This document shows positions 1-6,133 of a DNA stretch of 10,231 nt, one piece after another. Position numbers and translations under genes: made by a program. This DNA comes from Verrucomicrobiota bacterium (GTDB lineage: Bacteria > Verrucomicrobiota > Verrucomicrobiia > Opitutales > Opitutaceae), in assembly GCA_003694825.1 (NCBI GenBank), contig RFJS01000094.1:1-10231 (forward strand), written 5' to 3'. The notes beneath the pieces were generated by a model. That model was not told where the DNA came from. It was given only the letters and a program-made list of their open reading frames with translations, and did not search any database. Numbering within the stretch: the first letter of the stretch is position 1; the number at the start of each line of letters is the position of its first letter.

Positions 1-1
1 C

Positions 2-75
2 TGGTGCGGGCGGCGGGAATCGAACCCGCCTCTCAAGCTTGGGAAGCTCGCATTCTACCGATGAACTACGCCCGC
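2..75 (-). tRNA. tRNA-Gly, anticodon CCC, CCA encoded
   Basis: Read on the minus strand, this 74-nt stretch folds as a complete cloverleaf. The 7-bp acceptor stem pairs GCGGGCG with CGCCCGC. The D stem is GTTC/GAAT around an ATCGGTA loop. The anticodon stem is CGAGC/GCTTG around the loop TTCCCAA, which gives anticodon CCC (plus-strand bases 41-43). The variable loop has 4 nt, and the T stem is GCGGG/CCCGC around TTCGATT. The 3' CCA is encoded at 2-4. CCC reads the glycine codon GGG, and the whole closely resembles the E. coli glyU type. The discriminator base is A (plus-strand T at 5), whereas bacterial tRNA-Gly usually carries U there. It lies 47 bases downstream of recR on the same strand, so it may be read through from recR or have its own promoter. 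Confidence 0.96.
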
Positions 76-91
76 AGGTTCAGACGGGGGA

Positions 92-122
92 AGTAGAGAA
101 CGCCTCGGCGCGCGTTTCGCAA
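92..122 (-). promoter_or_regulatory. Weak candidate promoter for the tRNA-Gly gene
   Basis: On the minus strand, TTGCGA (plus positions 117-122) and TCTACT (92-97) resemble sigma70 -35 and -10 boxes with a 19-base spacer, longer than the usual 17. Transcription would begin near position 85, about 10 bases before the mature tRNA 5' end at 75, a reasonable leader length. The -35 box abuts the recR stop codon. The match is poor enough to be chance, and read-through from recR followed by RNase P processing would explain tRNA expression equally well. Confidence 0.2.
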
Positions 123-716
123 TCACAAATAATCGCGCCTGCCTTCGAGCGCGCTTTTCAGCGTGACCGGGTCGGCGAAGACGACCCCTCCGCCACTGGG
201 CAGGCCGAACCCGATGCGGGAAATCCGGACGTTGCTGCCGGCAAGTTGATCGCTGAGCCAGTGGCACGTGGCCTCGCCTTCGACGTCGTTGGAGAGGGCA
301 AGGATCACTTCCCGGACCTCATCGGAGCCCGCGCGCTCGAGCAGCGGGGCGATGTTGAGCGCGTCGGGCCCAACGCCCCGAATCGGGGCGAGCTTTCCCT
401 GCAGGACATGGTAGAGCCCCCGGTAGGAGCCGGAGCGTTCCATGGCGATGAGGTCCGGCACGTGTTCGACGACGCAGATCGACGCCCGATCCCGGTTCGG
501 GTCGGCGCAGATCGCGCACAGTTCGCCCTCGGCGATGTTTCCGCAGCGCGTGCAGGGCCGGACGCTCCCGGCCGCTTCACGCAGCGCGGCGACGAGCGAT
601 TCGAGCGACTCGGGCTTCTCGACGAGCAAATGCAGGGCGATGCGCTCGGCGGAGCGATAGCCCAGCCCCGGCAGGCGCTTGAGAACATCGAGCAGGCGAT
701 CGAAGGCGGGAGTCAC
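123..716 (-). CDS. recR: Recombination mediator protein RecR
   Basis: RecR (197 aa, the usual family length near 200) works with RecO/RecF to load RecA onto SSB-coated single-stranded DNA during gap repair. The domain order is complete. An N-terminal helix-hairpin-helix covers residues about 5-30 (LKRLPGLGYRSAERIALHLL). A four-cysteine zinc finger uses C55, C58, C67 and C70 (CTRC and CAIC). A Toprim domain spans about 78-172 (VVEHVPDLIAMERSG, then VILALSNDVEGEAT), and the usual Walker-B-like C-terminal segment follows (ISRIGFGLPSGG). The start is GTG at 716 in the normal RecR register; no better upstream ATG exists before the ybaB stop at 745. It follows ybaB by 28 bases and is almost certainly co-transcribed with it. 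No clear Shine-Dalgarno sequence precedes it. Confidence 0.97.
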   Translation of the reverse strand: MTPAFDRLLDVLKRLPGLGYRSAERIALHLLVEKPESLESLVAALREAAGSVRPCTRCGNIAEGELCAICADPNRDRASICVVEHVPDLIAMERSGSYRGLYHVLQGKLAPIRGVGPDALNIAPLLERAGSDEVREVILALSNDVEGEATCHWLSDQLAGSNVRISRIGFGLPSGGGVVFADPVTLKSALEGRRDYL

Positions 717-744
717 GGCAAAACGGCGGCTCGCCCCGCCCGGC

Positions 745-1053
745 TCACATCAACCCCGGGAGATTGAAGCCGGAGGTAACCTTCGCCATCTCACTCTCGT
801 TGTAGGCGCGGGCCTTGGCGGCGGCTTCCTGGACCGCCTGCAGCACGGTTTCGCTGACAAACTGGGCGTCCTCTTTGAGGAACTCCGGATCGAGTTCGAG
901 CGCGAGGAATTCGCCCGCACCGTTGATGCGGATCTTCACAGCGCCCCCGCCGGCGGAGATGTCGAGTTCGTGCTCGGCGATGCGTTTCTGCGTTTCCGCC
1001 AGCTCGCGCTGCATTTTCTGAGCCTGTTTGAGGAGTTTGCCTACACCTGCCAT
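745..1053 (-). CDS. ybaB: YbaB/EbfC family nucleoid-associated protein
   Basis: This small DNA-binding protein (102 aa, typical length) belongs to the YbaB/EbfC family, whose members form dimers that bind DNA as nucleoid-associated factors. The family pattern is clear. An N-terminal helix rich in Lys, Gln and Glu (GVGKLLKQAQKMQRELAETQ) is followed by a beta region with the conserved VKIRINGAGEF segment near residues 39-49. A C-terminal helix follows (about 67-93), and the tail ends in SGFNLPGLM, close to the common GLNLPG ending. The ATG at 1053 gives the standard N terminus. The ybaB-recR linkage is very widely conserved and usually follows dnaX; here the upstream neighbour is an SDR gene instead, 48 bases away on the same strand. 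Why YbaB and RecR travel together is not settled, and the precise role here is unknown. Confidence 0.94.
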   Translation of the reverse strand: MAGVGKLLKQAQKMQRELAETQKRIAEHELDISAGGGAVKIRINGAGEFLALELDPEFLKEDAQFVSETVLQAVQEAAAKARAYNESEMAKVTSGFNLPGLM

Positions 1054-1101
1054 GACTTGTGATTGCGGTTTCCGCCACGCTCCGGCGAGCCGGGCCGGCG
1101 G

Positions 1102-2052
1102 TCAAGGGAGATCGACCGGGATCCCCTCCTCCACGAAGACCTGTCGATATCCCGCTCGAAAGTCCGGGAAGCGCGGCCGCCATCCCAGCTCGCGCCGGAT
1201 GCGCTGGTTGCTGACAAATCGATCCGGCACCGGACCGCTGCGCCCACGGAGCCGGCCGGATTCCCGCGCGCCGCTGTCGCCGAAGAGTGGCGGCGGCGCA
1301 CCGACCGCCCGGGCGAGCCAGGCCGCCACGTCGGCTTTGGTGGCTGCCTCGTCGGACGACACGTTGTAGATCCGGTCAGCGATCGCCGGCGGCGCGTCGA
1401 GGCAGGCCAACACGGCAGCGGCGGCGTCGTCGCGGTGAATGACGTTGAGGCGGTTTCCGCCCTTGCCGGGGAAGCGCCCGGCGCCGCCCCGAATCTGATC
1501 GAGCATGTAGTGGCGCCCGGGGCCATACAGCGCGGTAAGCCGCAGGATGAACCACCGGCGGAAGCATCGCGACTCGCGGATAAGCCGTTCCGCCTCGAGC
1601 AGAGGCTCGGCCACCTCCGTTCTGCCCCCCACGGGAGAATCCTCGGTGACGACTTCACCGCGGTGCTGCGCGTAGACACTCGCCGATCCGGTATAGACGA
1701 AAGTCCCGCATCGGCGCGTCGCCGCCCACCGCAGGATGCTCTGCGTTCCCTCGACATAAGAAGCCCAATAACCGGGAAGCCCGCCACCGGCCGAGCTGAC
1801 GCAGTTGACCACATACTCGAATTCATCCTCGGGCAGCCGGGCATGCCACGCGTCGGACGAAAGCTCCCCCTGCACCATATGCACGCCCTCCCGGGAGAGC
1901 TGCTCAACCGCATCGGCGTTGCGGGTCACCCCCCAGACCGTCCACCCGCGCGCGATAGCCTCCCGCGCGATTCGCGCGCCGAGATAACCACAGCCGAAGA
2001 TGACAAGGCGGGGCTGGTGTGAGGACGCGGCGCTCTGAAGGTCGTCCAGCAT
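1102..2052 (-). CDS. NAD(P)-binding SDR-family protein, YeeZ-like
   Basis: Predicted 316-aa soluble extended short-chain dehydrogenase/reductase-like protein of the NAD-dependent epimerase superfamily, close in pattern to YeeZ-type proteins. A Rossmann nucleotide-binding motif GCGYLG sits at residues 20-25 after a short N-terminal strand (RLVIFG). R44 after the second strand (GVTRN) would suit NADP(H). The SDR serine region GSASVY is at 122-127, and IHRDDAAAAVLA (205-216) and YNVSSDEA (229-236) match the superfamily substrate-side motifs. The classical YxxxK catalytic pair is not visible at the expected place; the sequence there is EPLLEAERLI (149-158). The reading frame is open to 2154, but I chose ATG 2052 because it places the Rossmann strand near the N terminus and avoids overlap with the divergent DJ-1 gene. 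AGAAGA just upstream is at best a weak ribosome-binding site. The substrate is unknown. It probably heads the unit with ybaB and recR. Confidence 0.85.
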   Translation of the reverse strand: MLDDLQSAASSHQPRLVIFGCGYLGARIAREAIARGWTVWGVTRNADAVEQLSREGVHMVQGELSSDAWHARLPEDEFEYVVNCVSSAGGGLPGYWASYVEGTQSILRWAATRRCGTFVYTGSASVYAQHRGEVVTEDSPVGGRTEVAEPLLEAERLIRESRCFRRWFILRLTALYGPGRHYMLDQIRGGAGRFPGKGGNRLNVIHRDDAAAAVLACLDAPPAIADRIYNVSSDEAATKADVAAWLARAVGAPPPLFGDSGARESGRLRGRSGPVPDRFVSNQRIRRELGWRPRFPDFRAGYRQVFVEEGIPVDLP

Positions 2053-2129
2053 GATCTTCTGAAAACGTATCGAAAAACAAGGGGCTGAGTCTTGTGCCAG
2101 GCAAGCATTCCCGCCACTTTCCCGAGAGT

Positions 2130-2690
2130 ATGATTCTGGCGAGCAAACGAGCACTGGTTCTTGTCTTCGATGGGGTCGAGGAGGTCGAGGTGGTCACGCC
2201 GATCGATCTTCTCCGACGCGCCGGCGTCCACGTCACGGTGGCAGCGGTCGGGAGCCAGTTGGAGGTGACCGGGCGCAACGGCATTCGGCTGGGCGCCGAC
2301 TGCCTGTTGGCCGACGTGAAGGACGATGATCTTTACGATGCCTTCGTCATACCGGGCGGTCCGGGGGTTGCCGAAGTGCGCAAGGTGACGCGCGTCGGAA
2401 TGCTGGCGAAGCGTCACGCCGAGGCCGGCGCGTTTGTCGCCGCAATCTGTGCCGCCCCCACCCTGCTCAATGACGTTCAGCTCCTCGACGAGCGGCGCCA
2501 CACCGCCCACTTTTCGGTGAAGAGTGAACTGCCGAACCTCGATGAAACGGTCCCGGTCATCCGGGATCACAACATCATCACCTCCCGCGGCGCCGGCACG
2601 GCCGTTCACTTCGCCCTCGAGCTCATCACGGCCCTCGTATCCGAGGAGGCGGCACACGAAGTCGCCCGGTCCATCTGCTGGACGAACTGA
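2130..2690 (+). CDS. DJ-1/PfpI family protein (DJ-1/YajL-like)
   Basis: This 186-aa protein matches DJ-1/YajL-type proteins along its whole length. Members are small cysteine-dependent proteins implicated in oxidative-stress response and in glyoxalase or carbonyl-repair chemistry, and the exact activity of the family is debated. The N terminus ASKRALVLVFDGVEEVE resembles human DJ-1 ASKRALVILAKGAEEME. It contains the conserved glutamates (E17, E18, E20) that stabilise the active-site cysteine. The nucleophile elbow VAAICAAPTLL carries Cys107 (DJ-1 Cys106), and a DJ-1-type histidine is at H127 (RRHTAHF). The C-terminal TSRGAGTAVHFALELITAL is also diagnostic. The frame is open back to a GTG at 2094; I prefer ATG 2130 because it aligns with the DJ-1 N terminus. 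The downstream oxidoreductase starts 8 bases after its stop, so the two are very likely one transcript. Confidence 0.93.
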   Translation: MILASKRALVLVFDGVEEVEVVTPIDLLRRAGVHVTVAAVGSQLEVTGRNGIRLGADCLLADVKDDDLYDAFVIPGGPGVAEVRKVTRVGMLAKRHAEAGAFVAAICAAPTLLNDVQLLDERRHTAHFSVKSELPNLDETVPVIRDHNIITSRGAGTAVHFALELITALVSEEAAHEVARSICWTN

Positions 2691-2698
2691 ATACACTC

Positions 2699-4084
2699 AT
2701 GGAAAAGCACTACGATTTCGTCGCCATCGGCGGCGGCAGCGCCGGATTCAACGCCGCGGTCGCCGCCCTGGAGCACACCGACCGCGTCGCCCTCATCGAC
2801 GGAGCCTCCGAACTCGGGGGCCTTTGCATCCTGCGGGGCTGCATGCCGTCGAAAACCCTCATCCACGTGGCCGACACCATGCACCACATCCGCAATGCCG
2901 GCCGCCTCGGCATCGAGGTCGGCTCGGCGACGGTCAACATGCGCGCCGTGCGCGAACGCGAGCGCCGGATCATCGGCGAGTTCGCCGACTACCGGGTGCA
3001 GGCGATGCAAAAGGCAAAGTTTGACCTGCTCCGCCATCAGGCCCGCTTCGTGGGGCCGAACCGGCTCGAGCTGGACAACGGCGATGTGATCGTGGGTGAG
3101 AAGATCCTCATCGGTACCGGATCGGTGGTTTCCTGGCCCGATATTCCGGGACTGAGAGAATCGAAACCCTGGACCAGTGACGATGTCCTCGAGCTCGACT
3201 TCGTCCCCGAGAGCGTGATCGTGCTCGGTGGCGGCGTGGTCGCCTGCGAGCTGGCGCAATACCTGGCCCGCATGGGGACCCGCGTCATCCAGGTCCAGCG
3301 GAGCCCTGTCCTGCTCAAGGAGATGCCGGCCGATGCCGCCAGTGTCGTGGCCCAGGCGTTTCGTGATGAGGGCATCGACCTGTATACCGGCACGCGCCTG
3401 CAGAGCGTGGAGTTCGACGGCATCGAATACACCGTTCGGTTCGAACACGACGGCGAGGTCATGGAACGCCGTGCGCGGCATTGCCTCAACGCCCTTGGCC
3501 GCACTCCCAACACCGCGTCGCTCAATCTCGAAGCCGCGGGCATTGAGCGGCTCGATTCCGGACACATCCGCACCAACGCCTATCAGCAGACGACCAATCC
3601 GTCCGTCTACGCCGCCGGCGATTGCGCCGGGCCCTTCGAGATCGTCCATGTGGCCATTCAGCAGGCCACTGTCGCCGTCCGCCATGCCTTTGGCCGCGAT
3701 CCGGAACCGATCGACTACAGTGCCATCCTCCAAGTTGTCTTCACGGATCCCCAGGTGGCGACGGTGGGCAAGAGCGAGGACGAGCTTCGCCGCACCGGCA
3801 CTCCGTATCTGTCCGCCTCATACCCGTTCGACGATCACGGAAAGTCGATTCTCATGGAAGCGACATACGGGTTCGTGAAAGTCCTCGCCGATCCGGCGGA
3901 CGGGCGCATCCTCGGCGCCGAGATTGTGGGCCGGGATGCCGGGGAGATGATCCACGTCTTTGCGGTCGCGGTCGCCAATCGCCTGACGGCGCACGACCTG
4001 CTGAAGACGCCCTGGTATCACCCGACGATGACGGAAATCGTCACCTATCCGCTCGAGGAAATCGCCGAAAACCTCGCGGACTGA
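2699..4084 (+). CDS. FAD-dependent pyridine nucleotide-disulfide oxidoreductase (Lpd/MerA-like)
   Basis: A 461-aa class I flavoprotein disulfide reductase (the dihydrolipoyl dehydrogenase, mercuric reductase and glutathione reductase superfamily), normal in length. The FAD dinucleotide fold begins with GGGSAG (11-16). The redox disulfide is C43/C48 in GGLCILRGCMPSK (40-52), which departs from the usual GGTCxNxGCxPSK. IGTGS (138-142) and the second dinucleotide fold GGGVVACE (177-184) follow. The second FAD motif is AAGDCAG (305-311). The C-terminal dimerisation domain supplies the catalytic dyad H441/E446 in HPTMTE. After the second-fold strand the sequence is IQVQRSP (197-203), lacking the acidic residue typical of NAD-specific enzymes; with the arginine this hints at NADPH, but only weakly. 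No lipoyl domain or 2-oxoacid dehydrogenase genes are nearby, so the Lpd name is not justified. It is coupled to the DJ-1 gene, has no Shine-Dalgarno sequence, and its substrate is unknown. Confidence 0.92.
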   Translation: MEKHYDFVAIGGGSAGFNAAVAALEHTDRVALIDGASELGGLCILRGCMPSKTLIHVADTMHHIRNAGRLGIEVGSATVNMRAVRERERRIIGEFADYRVQAMQKAKFDLLRHQARFVGPNRLELDNGDVIVGEKILIGTGSVVSWPDIPGLRESKPWTSDDVLELDFVPESVIVLGGGVVACELAQYLARMGTRVIQVQRSPVLLKEMPADAASVVAQAFRDEGIDLYTGTRLQSVEFDGIEYTVRFEHDGEVMERRARHCLNALGRTPNTASLNLEAAGIERLDSGHIRTNAYQQTTNPSVYAAGDCAGPFEIVHVAIQQATVAVRHAFGRDPEPIDYSAILQVVFTDPQVATVGKSEDELRRTGTPYLSASYPFDDHGKSILMEATYGFVKVLADPADGRILGAEIVGRDAGEMIHVFAVAVANRLTAHDLLKTPWYHPTMTEIVTYPLEEIAENLAD

Positions 4085-4101
4085 AGATTGCCCGAGGCAC
4101 C

Positions 4102-4120
4102 CGCCCGCGCGCGGCGGGCG
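4102..4120. terminator. GC hairpin between convergent genes, possible terminator
   Basis: CGCCCGC (4102-4108) pairs perfectly with GCGGGCG (4114-4120) around a 5-base loop. It sits 17 bases past the stop of the plus-strand oxidoreductase and about 40 bases past the stop of the minus-strand hisA, where a shared terminator would be expected. Neither strand shows a T run after the stem, so it is not a canonical intrinsic terminator. It may only stabilise 3' ends or be incidental to the high GC content. Confidence 0.3.
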
Positions 4121-4161
4121 CTGAAACCGCATCGCATTCCGCCCGGTCCCAACTGCCGCGG

Positions 4162-4893
4162 TCAATGCGCGGCCGCGGTTCGGATCGCTTCGGCGACATC
4201 GATGCGCCCCTCGTAGACCGCCTTTCCCGTGATCACGCCGAGGAGATTCGGAAACTCGGTGGCCATGGCCGCGAGCGTCTCGACGTGCCCCATGGTCGCG
4301 ACGCCACCCGAGGCGATGACACGGCACGGCACGGCCGCGAGCAGTTCCCGCAGCGCGGGAAAGTTTGGCCCAGTCAACATGCCATCCGTGGCGATGTCCG
4401 TGTAGATCAGCGTCGCCACACCGATGTCGGTCATCTTCCGGGCCAGATCGAGCGCGGACGTCTCCGTAACCTCGACCCACCCGCGCACGGCAACCCGGCC
4501 GTCCCGGGCATCGATCCCGACCGCGACCTGGTCGCCGTGTCGGTCGACGAGACGACGGACGAAGTCGGGGTCTTCCGCCGCGCGGGTTCCGATCACGACC
4601 CGGCTGACCCCGCCGTCGAGCACCCGCTCGACCGTGGCCTCGTCACGCAAGCCGCCCCCGAGCTGCACCTTGACGCCCGTGGCCGCGATGGCCGCGACGG
4701 CCCGCGCGTTCTCTGGTGATCCGCTGAAGGCACCGTCCAGATCGACGACATGCACCCACTCGGCGCCGGCCTCCCGGAACTTCCGCGCCATGGCCGCCGG
4801 ATCATCCGAATAGACGGTCTCGGCATCGGCACGCCCCTGCAGGAGGCGGACACAGCGGCCGCCGCGCAAATCGATGGCAGGAAAAACGATCAT
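4162..4893 (-). CDS. hisA: HisA, ProFAR isomerase (histidine biosynthesis)
   Basis: 1-(5-phosphoribosyl)-5-[(5-phosphoribosylamino)methylideneamino]imidazole-4-carboxamide isomerase, the Amadori rearrangement step of histidine synthesis, is a cytosolic (beta/alpha)8 barrel of 243 aa, the usual size. The N terminus IVFPAIDLRGGRCVRL holds the catalytic base D8. The first phosphate-binding loop is QLGGGLR (77-83). The second catalytic aspartate is D128 in VGIDARDG, followed by YTDIATDGML (164-173) and the second phosphate loop ASGGVAT (194-200). The frame extends upstream to a TTG at 4929, but ATG 4893 gives the canonical N terminus. No other his gene is seen in the window. Its leader contains an imperfect inverted repeat (4905-4952). 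A dual HisA/TrpF (PriA-type) activity cannot be excluded from sequence by eye. Confidence 0.96.
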   Translation of the reverse strand: MIVFPAIDLRGGRCVRLLQGRADAETVYSDDPAAMARKFREAGAEWVHVVDLDGAFSGSPENARAVAAIAATGVKVQLGGGLRDEATVERVLDGGVSRVVIGTRAAEDPDFVRRLVDRHGDQVAVGIDARDGRVAVRGWVEVTETSALDLARKMTDIGVATLIYTDIATDGMLTGPNFPALRELLAAVPCRVIASGGVATMGHVETLAAMATEFPNLLGVITGKAVYEGRIDVAEAIRTAAAH

Positions 4894-4904
4894 GCCAGTT
4901 TCGT

Positions 4905-4952
4905 GGCGGATCTCCGCGTGCGCGTCCAATCACAAGTCCGGAGAAATCCGCC
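4905..4952. promoter_or_regulatory. Imperfect inverted repeat in the hisA leader / divergent intergenic region
   Basis: GGCGGATCTCCG (4905-4916) pairs with CGGAGAAATCCGCC (4939-4952), giving 7 bp, a 2-base AA bulge at 4944-4945, then 5 bp, around a 22-base loop. Read as hisA mRNA, the 3' arm ends 11 bases before the ATG and contains GGAG, the only Shine-Dalgarno-like sequence in that leader. It could be a leader RNA structure for hisA, an operator for one or both divergent genes, or chance. The length of the match makes it better than most inverted repeats I saw here. Confidence 0.35.
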
Positions 4953-5010
4953 GGCCGCCGCCGCAGAATCGCGTTTCGTCACAGGAACGAATCTGTCAGT
5001 GTTCCGCGCC

Positions 5011-6078
5011 ATGAAGAAAGCATCCCCGCCGAAATTCCTTCGCGAACTGCTCGAGGCGCGCAGCCCCTCGGGCTACGAGCACGAGGCCCAGGCCGTCTGG
5101 GATCATCATGTCGGCTCCGTTGCCGACGAGACGCGGCGCGACGCCATGGGCAATCGCATCTCCGTGCTCAATCCCAAGGGCGACCCGGTGCTGATGTTTG
5201 CCGGCCACATCGACGAACTCGGGCTCATCATCACCCACGTCGACAAGCAGGGGTTTCTCTATTTCAAACCGATCGGAGGCCACGACCGCAGCCTGATTTC
5301 CGGACGCCGGGTCGTGATCCAGTCACGGAAGGGCCCGGTGCTCGGTGTCACCGGCAAGCGCGCGATCCACACCATGACTCAGGACGAGCGGGGCAAGGTG
5401 CCCGAGCTGCATCACATGTGGATCGATATCGGCGCACGCGACCGGGAGGACGCACTCAAGCGGGTCTCCATCGGTGATGTCGCGACCTACGACGTCGGCA
5501 TCGATCCGGTCTACCGAAGCGTCGCAACGGCCCGCGCCTTTGACAACAAGGCCGGTGCCTACGTCGTCGGCGAAACGCTCATCCGGCTGTCCGAGGCGCG
5601 CAAGCATCTCGCCGCCCGCGTCGTTTCCGTTGCGACGACGCAGGAGGAGATCGGTGTTCGCGGCGCGACCACGGCCGCGTATTCGGTCAATCCGCACGTG
5701 GCGATCGCCGTGGATGTCACGCATGCCACCGACCACCCGGACAGCGATCATCGCAAGCTCGGCGACGTGCGCCTCGGGGGTGGTCCGGTCGTCTGCCGGG
5801 GTCCCAACATCAACCCATGGGTGCTCGAGCGCATCGAAACCTGCGCAAAGAAAGAGAAGATCGACATCCAATATGAAGCCGATCCCCGCCCCACCGGGAC
5901 GGACGCCCGGGCCATTCAGATCGGGCGCGAAGGTGTGGCCACCGGCCTGGTTTCGATTCCGCTGCGCTACATGCACACCCCCTGCGAAATGGTCGACCTC
6001 GAGGATGTGGAGAACTGTATCCGCCTCCTGGTGGCATTTGCGCTCTCGCTGAAGCCCGGCGAATACGGACACTGGTGA
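5011..6078 (+). CDS. M42 family metallo-aminopeptidase
   Basis: A 355-aa cytosolic metallo-aminopeptidase of family M42 (TET/FrvX/glutamyl aminopeptidase type), normal in length. Family members form large tetrahedral dodecamers and trim N-terminal residues from short peptides. All expected catalytic residues are visible at nearly the positions known from the archaeal TET enzyme: H66 with D68 in AGHIDELG, the bridging D178 in AFDNKAG, the catalytic E212 and metal ligand E213 in TQEEIGVRG, D235 in AVDVTHATD, and H322 in MHTPCEMVD. TGTDA at 295-299 is also typical. Residues about 90-170 form the PDZ-like dimerisation domain inserted in the catalytic fold. I chose ATG 5011; an in-frame GTG at 4999, with AGGA 12 bases upstream, is a plausible alternative. 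It is transcribed divergently from hisA and ends before a terminator. Residue preference cannot be read from sequence. Confidence 0.95.
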   Translation: MKKASPPKFLRELLEARSPSGYEHEAQAVWDHHVGSVADETRRDAMGNRISVLNPKGDPVLMFAGHIDELGLIITHVDKQGFLYFKPIGGHDRSLISGRRVVIQSRKGPVLGVTGKRAIHTMTQDERGKVPELHHMWIDIGARDREDALKRVSIGDVATYDVGIDPVYRSVATARAFDNKAGAYVVGETLIRLSEARKHLAARVVSVATTQEEIGVRGATTAAYSVNPHVAIAVDVTHATDHPDSDHRKLGDVRLGGGPVVCRGPNINPWVLERIETCAKKEKIDIQYEADPRPTGTDARAIQIGREGVATGLVSIPLRYMHTPCEMVDLEDVENCIRLLVAFALSLKPGEYGHW

Positions 6079-6085
6079 TCGATAT

Positions 6086-6133
6086 CCCGGGGCGGGTCGA
6101 ATAGAGCGCCCGCGAGGACCCGCCGGGCGTTTT
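6086..6133 (+). terminator. Candidate intrinsic terminator after the M42 peptidase gene
   Basis: Just 8 bases past the peptidase stop, the plus strand can form two alternative stems that both end near a TTTT at 6130-6133. One pairs CGCCCG (6107-6112) with CGGGCG (6124-6129) around 11 bases, directly abutting the T run. The other pairs CCCGG plus CGGGTC (6086-6098) with GACCCG plus CCGGG (6117-6127), with a two-base bulge. The T run is short, so this is a moderate call. Confidence 0.5.

Noticed and set aside
39..767. Plus-strand open frame of 242 codons opposite recR and running into the tRNA
   Set aside because: It overlaps a certain recR and part of a certain tRNA on the opposite strand and shows no domain pattern.
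1054..1064. The 11-base sequence AATCACAAGTC occurs before ybaB (minus strand) and again at 4928-4938
   Set aside because: A window of this size is expected to contain many 11-base matches by chance on both strands, and the two copies have different positions relative to their genes.
1063..2022. Plus-strand open frame of 319 codons opposite the SDR gene
   Set aside because: The minus-strand frame carries the Rossmann and SDR motifs; this one shows none and is rich in Arg, Pro and Ala as expected of an antisense frame in GC-rich DNA.
2070..2085. TGGCAC (minus strand, about 2093-2098) upstream of the SDR gene as a possible sigma54 -24 box
   Set aside because: The required GC at the -12 position is not present at the correct spacing (the sequence reads AAGACTCAGC).
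2053..2129. Promoters for the divergent SDR and DJ-1 genes
   Set aside because: The 77-base gap must hold promoters if both are transcribed from it, but no -35/-10 pair on either strand is good enough to report.
2606..3733. Minus-strand open frame of 375 codons opposite the oxidoreductase
   Set aside because: It is entirely antisense to a convincing flavoenzyme with intact motifs, and its product (rich in His, Asp, Ala, Gly) looks like a codon-bias shadow.
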